DNA from: Streptomyces regalis
GTDB taxonomy: Bacteria; Actinomycetota; Actinomycetes; Streptomycetales; Streptomycetaceae
Reading direction: 5' to 3'
DNA: 64,000 nucleotides
Assembly: GCF_001509475.1 (NCBI RefSeq)
Contig: NZ_LLZG01000384.1
Location: 1 to 64,000, forward strand
Shown here: positions 24,919 to 33,310 of the stretch, piece after piece
Position numbering within the stretch: the first letter of the stretch is position 1
How the letters are laid out: each line of letters opens with the position of its first letter
The notes under the pieces: model-generated
Told to the model about the DNA's origin: nothing
Seen by the model: the letters and a program-made list of their open reading frames with translations, nothing else
Databases searched by the model: none
Position numbers and translations under genes: made by a program

Positions 24919-25965
24919 ATGGCGACAACACCCACGGTCCATGGAGACGAATCCAGCAGCACAGGAGAGAACCTTCTCGATGCCGCGCAGCCGGTGTTCT
25001 GTGCAGCGGCCATCCACCTGGATGACGACCTGGCATGCCAGACCGTCGACGAAGTCAAGGCTCAACTGCCCGCCACGCATGGCGAACCGAAGTACACCTC
25101 CCTGTCCCAAACGGGCAGAGGCCGAGACGCTCTGGTCGCCGCGTTCGACTCGCTGGTAAGCGAGAGCATCGTCGCTTTCATCGCGCACAAGCGGTTTATG
25201 GTGGTGACGAAAATGGTCGATGTCCTGGTCGAACCCCTGGCTTACGAAACGGGATTCAACCTGTACGACCGTGACGCCGCGCTCGCCTTGGCCAACCTCT
25301 ACCACCTTTCCGGTCCCGTGCTGGGCGACCCGGGCGCATACGACCAGATGCTCCAGACATTCGTTGACGCAGTGCGGCGGCGCAGCCGCGCCAGTGCCGC
25401 CGACCTGTTCGCTGCGATCTCCGCCTACCGCGCTACCACACGGCCTCCGCTGACGGAGTGGGTCGAACTGTTGGAACTCACTCGCGGGCAAGCAGACGAC
25501 ATCATCCGCCGGATCGCCTCGGGAGAGACACGGGACGAATTGGACCCGGCGATTCCCTGCCTGGCCGTGGTCTGCGGCGAGATGGGGAAGATCGTGGGCG
25601 ACTTTGCTCTCGTTCACGACGAGTCCAGTGCTGTCGCCCGCGGCTCGGTCTTCCTCCAGTACCTGCACTGGCTCCCCGACCCCGCACGGCCGGGACGCAC
25701 CATGGAGCGCCTGCCCGTCACCGGCGTCACGTTCTCCGACAGCACCACGGCGCCGCAGCTCCAGATTGCGGACTGGGTAGCCGGCGCGGTCCGGCAGTGG
25801 GCCACCAGTCTGGTCATCAGCAAAGCTGATCCGTTCGCAGAGCGGCTGGAGCCCTTCGCAAAGCGGTGGTCGGCGGGAGGGATCTGGCCCGACTCCAACT
25901 TCTTCACCACCGGCAGGACACCGATCGGGCGACCCGACGCGCCGGACACCCGGCCCACACCGTAG
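24919..25965 (+). CDS. DUF3800 domain-containing protein
   Basis: A 348-residue protein with the DUF3800 opening, an acidic HGDESSSTGE segment (about residues 7-16) followed by VFCAAAIHLDDD, a mid-region YTSLSQTGRGRDAL, and a C-terminal ADWVAGAVRQWATS helix carrying another acidic residue. DUF3800 is thought to have an RNase-H-like fold with a DED-type acidic site and is frequent in mobile and defence regions. The activity is not established. The ATG at 24919 or a Met five codons earlier may be the start. It stands alone between IS crumbs and the truncated ADP-ribosylglycohydrolase. Confidence 0.72.
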   Translation: MATTPTVHGDESSSTGENLLDAAQPVFCAAAIHLDDDLACQTVDEVKAQLPATHGEPKYTSLSQTGRGRDALVAAFDSLVSESIVAFIAHKRFMVVTKMVDVLVEPLAYETGFNLYDRDAALALANLYHLSGPVLGDPGAYDQMLQTFVDAVRRRSRASAADLFAAISAYRATTRPPLTEWVELLELTRGQADDIIRRIASGETRDELDPAIPCLAVVCGEMGKIVGDFALVHDESSAVARGSVFLQYLHWLPDPARPGRTMERLPVTGVTFSDSTTAPQLQIADWVAGAVRQWATSLVISKADPFAERLEPFAKRWSAGGIWPDSNFFTTGRTPIGRPDAPDTRPTP

Positions 25966-26072
25966 AACCAGGCATGCGATCGGGATGCTGAGGAGCGGCA
26001 AGCTCCCACGCCCGTTCCCAGGCCTGCCTCGGCGGGTGATTCTTCCCGTAGCCCTAAGAACGGGGTTTTAGC

Positions 26073-26615
26073 GTGTACGGCGCGACGTGGGCGGCGGCGC
26101 TGATCGCGGCGGCGTTCACCGCGCCCACCGTGCGGCACGCGGTCGACCAGGCCCTCGCCGTCATCCCGGCGAGCAGTCGCCTCGCCCGCACCGTACGGCG
26201 GGTCGTCTCGCTCCACGACACCCGGATGACCTGGGAGGACACGCTCACGACGGTCGCCGAGGAGACCGCCGGGCTCGGCTGGATCCACACCATCCCGAAT
26301 GCCGCCGTGCTCACCGCCGGGCTCCTGTACGGCGACGGCGACTTCACCCGCAGCATCACGCTCACCGTGCGCGGCGGCCTGGACACCGACTCCAACGGAG
26401 CGACGGCCGGTTCGGTGGCGGGAGTGCTGACGGGGGCGGCGGCGATCCCGGACCAGTGGACCGAGCCGCTGGAGGACACGGTGCGCAGTGCGGTGTTCGG
26501 TTTCGACGGGGCGCGCATCAGCAAGCTGGCGGAACGGACCGTGCGGCTGGCGGAAGCTGAGGCAGAGGTCCAGGCGACGGTGCGCCGGGGGGACGCCTCC
26601 CTGCGCGGGGCGTGA
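26073..26615 (+). pseudogene. ADP-ribosylglycohydrolase, 5'-truncated
   Basis: This 180-residue ORF begins at a GTG with no good ribosome site, inside what is normally the middle of an ADP-ribosylglycohydrolase. It carries the YGATWAAALIAAAF helix, a TVAEETAGLGWIHTIPNAA stretch, and the second metal-binding motif GLDTDSNGATAGSVAG (D-x-D-x-N/S). The N-terminal half with the first metal-binding motif is missing, so it cannot form the di-metal site. DNA to its left is accessory, DNA to its right ordinary chromosome. The break is taken as the island junction. Confidence 0.7.
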
Positions 26616-26654
26616 GGCCGCGGCGCGGTTGCGCAGACTGGTTACCCTTCCTCA

Positions 26655-27149
26655 ATGACCACCACGCCAGACTTCGCCACGTACCTCGCAAGTCTCCCCC
26701 GCGTCCTCGCCGGGGCCGCTGCCCTCTTCCGTGACGAGGAAGGCCGCGTGCTGCTCGTGGAGCCCAACTACCGCGAGGGCTGGGCGCTTCCGGGCGGCAC
26801 GATCGAGTCCGACGACGGTGAGACGCCGCGGCAGGGCGCGCGTCGTGAGACGGCCGAGGAGATCGGCCTGGACCGGGAGCTCGGCCGGCTGCTCGCGGTG
26901 GACTGGGTGCACGGGACGGGGCGGCCGCCGCTGGTGGCGTACCTGTACGACGGCGGGGTCCTCGGCGAGGACGACTTCAAGGCGATCCGGTTGCAGGAGG
27001 AGGAGCTGCTGTCCTGGCGGGTCGTGGCCCCGCAGGACGTCCCGGAGTACCTGCCCGGCGCGCTGGGCCGCCGCGTCCTGGCCGCACTCGACGTGCTCGC
27101 GGACGGCGGCGGGACGGTGGAGCTGGAGAACGGTCACCGGGTGGACTGA
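26655..27149 (+). CDS. Nudix hydrolase
   Basis: A 164-residue Nudix-fold pyrophosphohydrolase. The Nudix box runs from GGTIESDDGE to RRETAEEIGL (about residues 48-75) with the REtaEE metal-binding core intact. There is one extra residue between the first Gly and the box Glu compared with the common spacing. Such enzymes cleave nucleoside diphosphates linked to another moiety; the substrate here is unknown. It is preceded by the ADP-ribosylglycohydrolase remnant and followed by a Sir2 gene, an assortment linked to NAD/ADP-ribose chemistry, though no operon is evident. Confidence 0.9.
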   Translation: MTTTPDFATYLASLPRVLAGAAALFRDEEGRVLLVEPNYREGWALPGGTIESDDGETPRQGARRETAEEIGLDRELGRLLAVDWVHGTGRPPLVAYLYDGGVLGEDDFKAIRLQEEELLSWRVVAPQDVPEYLPGALGRRVLAALDVLADGGGTVELENGHRVD

Positions 27150-27184
27150 CCGGCGCCAGGTTCAGCCCTCGACGTCCCGGGGCT

Positions 27185-27271
27185 TCATGTCCACCTCACG
27201 CAGCGCGTCGTCGCCAGGACCATGACTTCCACCACGAGTTCGGCATCGAGCGACACGGTGACCTTGGCCAT
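27185..27271 (-). pseudogene. Possible antitoxin N-terminal relic
   Basis: A 28-residue ORF starting MAKVTVSLDAELVVEVMVLA resembles the first strand and helix of VapB-like antitoxins. It stops early, and a neighbouring frame continues DDALREVDMKPRDVEG. No toxin gene is adjacent. Weak call. Confidence 0.25.
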
Positions 27272-27348
27272 GCCCGGACGCTGGCACCACACCGGGCGGT
27301 CGAATATCCATTCGCCGCCTTCGCCGCGCCCGTCCTACCCTCGGCAGC

Positions 27349-28074
27349 ATGACCAAGCCCCTCGTCGCGCTGCTCAGCGGCGCAGGCATCTCCACGGATT
27401 CCGGGATCCCTGACTATCGCGGGCCGAACGGGCTGTGGCGGCGGGATCCGGAGGCCGAGAAGCTCGTGACGTACGAGTACTACATGGGCGATCCGGAGAT
27501 CCGGCGGCGCTCGTGGCAGATGCGGCGCAAGAACCGGACGCTGAAGGCCGAGCCGAACGCGGCGCACCTGGCGGTCGCCGAGCTGGAGCGGGCCGGGATG
27601 CCGGTGCGGGTGATCACGCAGAACGTGGACGGGCTGCACCAGCTCGCGGGGATGCCCGCCCGCAAGGTGCTCGAACTGCACGGCAGCGCTCGGAGTGTGC
27701 TCTGCACGCAGTGCCATGCGCGCGGGGCGATGGAGGACGCCCTCACGCGGGTGGAGGCGGGGGAAGAGGATCCGCCATGCCTGCAGTGCGGTGGCATCCT
27801 CAAGTCGGCGACCGTCATGTTCGGCGAGCGGCTCGATCCGGTTGTCCTCGGCGAGGCGGTGGCGATCACCAAGGCGTGCCAGGTGTTCATCGCCGTCGGC
27901 ACGAGTCTGCAGGTGCAGCCCGCCGCCGGGCTCGCGGGCGTCGCCGCCGACCACGGCGCACGCCTGATCATCGTCAACGCCGAGCCGACGCCGTACGACG
28001 ACCGCGCCGACGAGGTCGTCCGGGAGCCCATCGGCACATCGCTGCCGAAGCTGCTGCGCGAACTCGCCGAGTAG
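27349..28074 (+). CDS. Sir2-family NAD-dependent protein deacylase
   Basis: A 241-residue sirtuin. NAD-binding motifs GAGIST and SGIPDYRG are at about residues 11-25, with QNVDG near 90. The catalytic His is in LELHGS near 108. Two CxxC zinc pairs are present (CTQC, CLQC), followed by the TVMFGE and GTSLQV motifs of the Rossmann domain. It removes acyl groups from protein lysines using NAD+, giving O-acyl-ADP-ribose. Acetyl-CoA synthetase is the classical bacterial target. A macrodomain gene that could act on the product is encoded 13 kb away. Start chosen at MTKPLVALLSGAG, the usual sirtuin N-terminus. Confidence 0.93.
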   Translation: MTKPLVALLSGAGISTDSGIPDYRGPNGLWRRDPEAEKLVTYEYYMGDPEIRRRSWQMRRKNRTLKAEPNAAHLAVAELERAGMPVRVITQNVDGLHQLAGMPARKVLELHGSARSVLCTQCHARGAMEDALTRVEAGEEDPPCLQCGGILKSATVMFGERLDPVVLGEAVAITKACQVFIAVGTSLQVQPAAGLAGVAADHGARLIIVNAEPTPYDDRADEVVREPIGTSLPKLLRELAE

Positions 28075-28134
28075 CATGGCTGCCGAGCGGAAAAGGTGGT
28101 GCGCGTTCTCACCGACCGGATCAGAATCCGTCTC

Positions 28135-28503
28135 ATGACCTCTGCCATCCGCCATGTGACGATCGACTCCGCCGACGCCTACGCCCTCGCGCGCTTCTGG
28201 TCCCAGGTGCTGGACCTGCCCGTGCACGAGGACGACAAGCCGGGTGACGAGGACGTGCTGATCGAGGGGGCGGGCCTGCTGTTCGTCACCGTCCCCGAGC
28301 TCAAGACCGTCAAGAACCGGGTACATGTGGACCTTCAGCCGCAGGACCGCACCCGTGACGAGGAGGTCGAGCGCCTTCTCACCCTCGGCGCCACGCTGGT
28401 CGACGACCGCCGCACCCCGGACGGCAGGGGCTGGGCGGTCCTCGCCGATCCGGAGGGCAACGAGTTCTGCGTTGAGCGCGGTGCGGCGGAGCGGGCCGGC
28501 TGA
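28135..28503 (+). CDS. VOC (glyoxalase/bleomycin-resistance fold) protein
   Basis: A 122-residue single-domain protein with the paired beta-alpha-beta-beta-beta modules of the VOC superfamily: IRHVTIDSADAYALARFWSQ at the start, VHVDLQPQD in the middle and the closing ADPEGNEFCV strand. A frame extension to 28096 exists, but the internal ATG before TSAIRHVTID matches family starts. Enzymatic or resistance function cannot be told from sequence. A MITE-like repeat lies directly downstream. Confidence 0.85.
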   Translation: MTSAIRHVTIDSADAYALARFWSQVLDLPVHEDDKPGDEDVLIEGAGLLFVTVPELKTVKNRVHVDLQPQDRTRDEEVERLLTLGATLVDDRRTPDGRGWAVLADPEGNEFCVERGAAERAG

Positions 28504-28516
28504 GCCGAACTCCCCT

Positions 28517-28724
28517 TAGGGCCTGTCTGACAATTCCCGTCGTCCGCCCGGAGGGCGGGCCCCGCGGCGTCATGGGGATCCCCCCGCGCGAGGTTGTTCG
28601 AGCGTGGGGGAGCGTGCGATCGCAAGGCGCCGGAGCCGCCCTCGATGGGGGTGCCCCCGCGCGAGCCGAGCGAAGCCGCGTGCCAGGCGTCGCGGGGCAG
28701 GCGGGAATTGTCAGACAGGCCCTA
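28517..28724. mobile_element. MITE-like element, 208 bp, 23-bp perfect terminal inverted repeats
   Basis: Perfect inverted repeats of 23 bp, beginning TAGGGCCTGTCTGACAATTC, bound a 208-bp segment at 28517-28539 and 28702-28724. The interior has further GC-rich inverted repeats and no ORF. Its right terminus contributes the CTA that is the stop codon of ogt on the opposite strand. The structure is that of a non-autonomous miniature transposable element. It probably also acts as a bidirectional terminator between the convergent VOC and ogt genes. Confidence 0.7.
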
Positions 28725-29204
28725 GAACAGCGCCGCTCCGCTCTCGAAGTCCAGCAGCCGCTTCTTGCGGTCCAGGCCGCCGCCGTACCCGGTGAGGCTG
28801 CCGTTCGCGCCGACGACGCGGTGGCAGGGGACGATGATGCCGATCGGGTTCTTGCCGTTGGCGAGGCCGACCGCACGGGAGGCGGTGGGGTTGCCGAGGG
28901 CGTCGGCGAGTTGGCCGTACGAGCGGGTCTCGCCGTAGGGGATCAGGCGCAGTTGTTCCCACACGCCGCGCTGGAACGGCGTGCCGATCAGGCGCAGTTC
29001 GAGGGTGAACTCCTTCAACTCGCCCGCGAAGTAGGCCTCCAGCTGGTCGATCGCCGGCCCGAAGGGCGTCTCGTCCCGCCGGCCGAAGGTCTCCTCGGGT
29101 GGGCGGTGACGTTGATCGGTCATGTAGAGGCCGCACAGGACGCCGTCCTCGGCGACGAGGGTGAGCGGTCCGTAGGGGCTGTCGATGACGGTGTGCTGTT
29201 TCAC
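28722..29204 (-). CDS. ogt: Methylated-DNA-[protein]-cysteine S-methyltransferase
   Basis: A 160-residue suicide repair enzyme. The helix-turn-helix region reads FQRGVWEQLRLIPYGETRSY, and the alkyl-acceptor Cys is in IIVPCHRVV. It transfers the alkyl group from O6-alkylguanine in DNA to that Cys. It lies 9 bases downstream of the ada-alkA fusion gene and is surely co-transcribed with it. Its stop codon TAG falls inside the right end of the MITE-like repeat, and the final residues (FESGAALF) look native, so little or nothing was lost. Confidence 0.93.
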   Translation of the reverse strand: MKQHTVIDSPYGPLTLVAEDGVLCGLYMTDQRHRPPEETFGRRDETPFGPAIDQLEAYFAGELKEFTLELRLIGTPFQRGVWEQLRLIPYGETRSYGQLADALGNPTASRAVGLANGKNPIGIIVPCHRVVGANGSLTGYGGGLDRKKRLLDFESGAALF

Positions 29205-29213
29205 TGACTTTCC

Positions 29214-30695
29214 TTACACGGGAAGGAAGTTGATGGGGTGGCTGTCCGTCGCCCACAGGTACTGGACGGCGTACGCCCGCCAGGGGCGCCATGCGGCTGC
29301 CCGAGCGGTGAGGGCCGCCGGGGTCGACGGGAGGCCCAACTCCTGGGCGGCGCGGCGGATTCCGAGGTCGGTGGGGAGGAAGGCGTCGGGGTCGCCGAGG
29401 GCGCGCATCGCGATGACGTCGACCGTCCAGGGGCCGAAACCGGGCAGCTCCAGCAGCCGGGCTCGGGTCTGCGGCCAGTCGCTGTCCGGGCCCAGGCGCA
29501 CGTCGCCGTCGGCGAGTTGACGTATCAGGGTCGTGAACGTCGTACGGCGGGTGCGGGGCATCGCCAGTGACTCCGGGTCCAGCGAGGCCAGCGCCTCGGG
29601 GGCCGGGAAGAGGTGCGTGAGGCCGCCCTCGGGGTCGTCGATCTGCTCGCCGTGGGCGATGACCAGGCGGGCCGCGTGGGTGCGCGCGGCAGCCGTGGAG
29701 ACCTGCTGGCCGAGCACGGCCCGTACGGCGAACTCCGCCTCGTCGACCGTGCGCGGAACCCGGCGGCCGGGCGCCTTGTCGACCAGGGGTGCGAGCAGCG
29801 GATCCGTACGCAACTGGTCGTCGATGGCGACCGGATCGGCGTCCAGGTCGAGCATCCGTCGGCACCGGCTGATCGCGACGGTCAGATCGCGCAGGTCACT
29901 GAGGGTGAGGCGGCAGGCGATGTGGTCGGGCTGCGGGGTCAGGGCCACGATGCCGTGGCCGTACGGCAGCCTGAGCGTGCGCCGGTACGCGCCGTCCCGC
30001 CACTCCTCGACTCCGGGGACGGCGGTCGCCGCGAGGTGGCCGAAGAGGTTGTCGGGGTTGAGGGGGGCGCGGAACGGCAGGCGCAGGGTGAGCGCGCCAG
30101 TGGCGTTGCCCGGACTGCTGCGGGGGGCGCGGGCGCGCAGGTCCGTCGGGGCGAGGGCGAAGACCTCGTGCACGGTGTCGTTGAAGGTGCGGATGGACGC
30201 GAAACCGGCCGCGAAGGCGATGTCCGCCATGGGCAGGGGTGTGGTCTCGATGAGAAGGCGGGCCGCCTGGGCGCGCTGGGCGCGGGCCAGGGCGAGCGGG
30301 CCGGCGCCCAGTTCGGCGAGGAGCTGGCGTTCGATCTGCCGGGTGCTGTAGCCGAGCCGGGCGGCGAGGCCGGGCACGCCCTCGCGGTCCACGACGCCGT
30401 CGGCGATCAGCCGCATCGCGCGGGCCACGAGGTCGGCGCGCTGGTTCCACTCCGGGGAGCCGGGGCTGGTGTCCGGGCGGCAGCGCTTGCACGCACGGAA
30501 CCCGGCCTGCTGGCAGGCGGCGGCGCTCGGATGGAACCGCATGTTCTCCGGCTTGGGCGGGACCACCGGGCAGCTGGGCCGGCAGTAGATCCCGGTCGTC
30601 ACGACCGCCGTGAAGAACCAGCCGTCGAAGCGGGCGTCCTTGGACTGGACGGCGCGCACGCAGCGCTCCGTGTCGATGTGCATCCCCTTCTGCAT
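29214..30695 (-). CDS. Ada-AlkA fusion: methylphosphotriester sensor and 3-methyladenine glycosylase
   Basis: A 493-residue bifunctional DNA-repair protein. Residues 1-80 are the Ada N-terminal zinc domain (YCRPSC and CKRC ligands; the first Cys accepts methyl from phosphotriesters). An AraC-type HTH follows (GLAARLGYSTRQIERQL). Next come the AlkA N-terminal domain and an HhH-GPD glycosylase with ELPGFGPWTVDVIAM and the catalytic Asp just after the hairpin. It excises alkylated bases and probably activates its own operon with ogt. Start set at ATG 30695 (MQKGMHIDTERC). Met at 30683 is an alternative. Divergent from the ArsR gene. Confidence 0.9.
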   Translation of the reverse strand: MQKGMHIDTERCVRAVQSKDARFDGWFFTAVVTTGIYCRPSCPVVPPKPENMRFHPSAAACQQAGFRACKRCRPDTSPGSPEWNQRADLVARAMRLIADGVVDREGVPGLAARLGYSTRQIERQLLAELGAGPLALARAQRAQAARLLIETTPLPMADIAFAAGFASIRTFNDTVHEVFALAPTDLRARAPRSSPGNATGALTLRLPFRAPLNPDNLFGHLAATAVPGVEEWRDGAYRRTLRLPYGHGIVALTPQPDHIACRLTLSDLRDLTVAISRCRRMLDLDADPVAIDDQLRTDPLLAPLVDKAPGRRVPRTVDEAEFAVRAVLGQQVSTAAARTHAARLVIAHGEQIDDPEGGLTHLFPAPEALASLDPESLAMPRTRRTTFTTLIRQLADGDVRLGPDSDWPQTRARLLELPGFGPWTVDVIAMRALGDPDAFLPTDLGIRRAAQELGLPSTPAALTARAAAWRPWRAYAVQYLWATDSHPINFLPV

Positions 30696-30845
30696 GCGTC
30701 CAGCATCGACCACCGGAGCGAGGAGGGCTGGCGAGAATCCGACATCAACCTCCGCTGCGCTGGGAGCTGCCGGATCGCCCGGGCCGACCAAGGAGACACA
30801 TGAAGAAGCATTCATGCGTTCAGGTACGATGAGTAAGATACCCGC

Positions 30846-31208
30846 ATGGGTCATGGAGCCGTCACCACCGCGCAGGACGCCACCGAGCGCGTACGCCTGG
30901 ACGCGGCCAACGTCGCCAAGGTGGCCACCACCCTCCAGGCCCTCTCCACCCCTTCCCGCCTGCTGATCCTGGCGCGGCTGCGCGAAGGGCCGCTGCCCGC
31001 CACGGAGTTGGCGGCCGAGGTGGGCATGGAGCAGTCCGCCTGCTCGCACCAGCTGCGATTGCTGCGCAATCTGGGCCTGGTGGTGGGTGAGCGGCGCGGC
31101 CGGTCGGTCGTGTACACGCTGCACGACCACCATGTCGCCGAGCTGCTCGACCAGGCCGTGTACCACGTGGAGCATCTGCGGCTGGGCATCAGCGACGCGC
31201 CGGAGTGA
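30846..31208 (+). CDS. ArsR/SmtB-family metalloregulator with CzrA-type zinc motif
   Basis: A 120-residue winged-helix repressor: ALSTPSRLLILARLREG, recognition helix QSACSHQLRLLRNLGLV and beta-wing RRGRSVVYTL. Near the C-terminus DHHVAELLDQAVYHVEH fits the alpha-5 motif D-x-H-x10-H-x2-H exactly, the Zn(II)/Co(II) site of CzrA/SmtB-type sensors. Metal binding would release it from its operator. No metal exporter is adjacent. The nearest divergent gene is ada-alkA, so its target may be elsewhere. The ATG at 30846 is the first start after a short divergent promoter region. Confidence 0.88.
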   Translation: MGHGAVTTAQDATERVRLDAANVAKVATTLQALSTPSRLLILARLREGPLPATELAAEVGMEQSACSHQLRLLRNLGLVVGERRGRSVVYTLHDHHVAELLDQAVYHVEHLRLGISDAPE

Positions 31209-31232
31209 GCCGCGTCAGTCGACCCGGCGGCG

Positions 31233-31736
31233 TTACGACGTGGTCGGGGCAGGAGTCGGGCCCACGCCCCGCAACTGTTGGATCCTTCCGCCCAGTCGGG
31301 GCCGGAGCTGCTCCAGCAGCGCCGGTTTCGCGCTGACCACCCAGCGGGTGCCGACGAGGTACTTGCCGCCGTAGACGGCGGCCGCGTCCAGCCAGGTCAG
31401 CTTGTACTTCTCCTGCGGGAACGTCGTGATGAGGTAGTCGCCCTTCTCCGTATGGCAGACGCCCTCGCGCAGTTCGTCGGCGTCGGTCCGGATCTTGACC
31501 TTGCAGCCCGTCAGGTCGGCGATCACCTCTACCTTCGCCGGTGCCACGACGCCGGCCGCGGTGGCGGAGACGTTCGTCGGGCTGCTCTTCGCGGCGGCGC
31601 CCTCGTCCTCACTCCCGCCGCATGCGGTTGCCAGGAGGAGGAGAACCAGACTGCCGGCAGCCGTCGCGATGCGGCCGATGCCACATCGGTTGCTTCGTGG
31701 GTTGCTTCCTGGGTTGCTTCCTCGCTGTGCCTGCAC
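31233..31736 (-). CDS. Putative secreted lipoprotein
   Basis: A 167-residue protein with an N-terminal signal sequence (IATAAGSLVLLLLATACGGS) ending in a lipobox, so it is probably lipidated at Cys and anchored outside the membrane. The mature part has two further Cys residues (LTGCKV, REGVCH) that may form a disulfide, and no catalytic motif. The GTG start lies in a three-fold 12-bp tandem repeat (GGTTGCTTC...), which encodes an SNPGSNPRSN stretch before the signal and makes the exact start uncertain. Confidence 0.7.
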   Translation of the reverse strand: MQAQRGSNPGSNPRSNRCGIGRIATAAGSLVLLLLATACGGSEDEGAAAKSSPTNVSATAAGVVAPAKVEVIADLTGCKVKIRTDADELREGVCHTEKGDYLITTFPQEKYKLTWLDAAAVYGGKYLVGTRWVVSAKPALLEQLRPRLGGRIQQLRGVGPTPAPTTS

Positions 31737-31768
31737 GAAAAGTGGTACGGATCAACGACGGGAGCCGT

Positions 31769-33310
31769 TCACCTCGTCTGACACGCAGTGTCGGTCGGCA
31801 GCCAGCGGGCGGCGTAGGCCCGCAGCCCCTCCAGCTCGGCGCCGCGTGCGACGTAACCGAGGTGGCCGTCAGGCCGTACCAGTCCCTGGGCGACGCCCGG
31901 CCAGGGGCCGCGGTCGTCGAGGCGGTGCACGGTGATCAGGTCGGCCCGGCCGTCCAGGACCGGGGCGAGCCGCTGGTCCGGCCAGAGGTGCGGTGGGCCG
32001 GTCAGGAGCAGGTGCCAGCCGGGGGCGGCGGTCCGTGTCTGGAGCCCCTGCGGCAGGTCCGGCAGCCGGTCACCGGCTCGCGGACCGTGGCGGGGCGGTC
32101 GTCCGCCCGTCGTGGAGGCCGGACTGCGCCGGTAGTGGATGCCGAGTTCGGAGACGGCACGGAAGACCCACCGGCGGGGCACCGTCGCGCGCACCGCCAA
32201 CGGGGCGATCCGCGGGACGAGCCGGGCACGGGCGAAGCGGAGCAAGGGATGAGGGCTGGTACCGATGGCGAACGCGCGGTCGGTGAACCGCCGTACGTCG
32301 CGGCCGACCGGGGCACGTTCGATGCCGTACGTCTCCAGCAGGTCCTCCGGTGCGGCGCCCCGGCACACGAGGGCGATCTTCCAGCCGAGGTTGAGGGCGT
32401 CCTGGATGCCGGTGTTCATGCCCTGCGCCCCGGCGGGGCTGTGGATGTGGGCCGCGTCGCCGGCCAGGAAGCAGCGCCCGGACCGGTATCGGGCAGCCCC
32501 GCGGTTGTGGAGCCGGAAGTCGGTCATCCAGACCGGATCCCGCAGTACCAGCCCCTGAGCCCCGTACCGTTCGGTGATCTGTTGCAGGAGCGGCAGCGTC
32601 ACCTCGGCGTCCGGGGCGTCGGAGGGCCGCATGGCGAGCATCCGCCAGGGTGCCGGGGAGCCGAGCGGGAAGAAGATCAGCATCCCGGTGCCGGTCATGT
32701 ACGAGTGCACGGCGCCCGGCTCCAGCCCGTCGACGTCCAGGTCGGCGAGCAGGTACGTCTGCGGATAGGCGTAGCCCTCGAAGTCGATGCCCGCCTGGGC
32801 CCGCACGGTGCTGTGGGCGCCGTCGCAACCCACGACGTAGCGCGCCGTCACGACTTCCTCCGTGCCGTCACGGCTGCGCAGCCGGCCGACGACGTGGGGG
32901 CCCTGCTGCTCCAGCCGGACGAGCTCGGTGCCGCGCTCGATCGACACGCCCCGTGTGGCCAGGTGCTCACCGAGGATGTTCTCGGTCTCGGCCTGCGAGA
33001 GGAACAGCAGGAAGGGGTACGGCGTGTCCGTGAGCCCGATGTCGAACAGCGGTAGCGACACCGTGCGCCGGGTCAGGTGCAGGCGCAGTCGCATCGCGGG
33101 GTTGCCGCGGGCCACCAGCCGATCGGTCACGCCGAAGCCCGCCAGCGCCTCCAAGGTGCGGGGCTGGATGCCGAGCGCCCTGGACTCCCGCACCCGGTCG
33201 AGGGAGCGGTCGACGATGCGGAAGCCGGCCCCGTGGGCGCGCAGTTGCGCGGCGAGCGCGAGCCCTGTGGGCCCGGCGCCGACCACCAGGGCATCCAGCG
33301 GTGCCGTCAT
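31769..33310 (-). CDS. FAD-dependent aromatic monooxygenase
   Basis: A 513-residue flavoprotein of the PHBH/PgaE class. FAD is bound by [13 protein letters not shown] (residues 8-20), the DG motif is [16 protein letters not shown], and the second FAD motif is [20 protein letters not shown]. The C-terminal thioredoxin-like domain follows. These enzymes hydroxylate aromatic or polyketide substrates using NAD(P)H and O2. The ATG overlaps the PKS stop as ATGA, so it is translationally coupled to the PKS and presumably tailors its product. It is the last gene of the 17-kb minus-strand run. Confidence 0.9.
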   Translation of the reverse strand: MTAPLDALVVGAGPTGLALAAQLRAHGAGFRIVDRSLDRVRESRALGIQPRTLEALAGFGVTDRLVARGNPAMRLRLHLTRRTVSLPLFDIGLTDTPYPFLLFLSQAETENILGEHLATRGVSIERGTELVRLEQQGPHVVGRLRSRDGTEEVVTARYVVGCDGAHSTVRAQAGIDFEGYAYPQTYLLADLDVDGLEPGAVHSYMTGTGMLIFFPLGSPAPWRMLAMRPSDAPDAEVTLPLLQQITERYGAQGLVLRDPVWMTDFRLHNRGAARYRSGRCFLAGDAAHIHSPAGAQGMNTGIQDALNLGWKIALVCRGAAPEDLLETYGIERAPVGRDVRRFTDRAFAIGTSPHPLLRFARARLVPRIAPLAVRATVPRRWVFRAVSELGIHYRRSPASTTGGRPPRHGPRAGDRLPDLPQGLQTRTAAPGWHLLLTGPPHLWPDQRLAPVLDGRADLITVHRLDDRGPWPGVAQGLVRPDGHLGYVARGAELEGLRAYAARWLPTDTACQTR

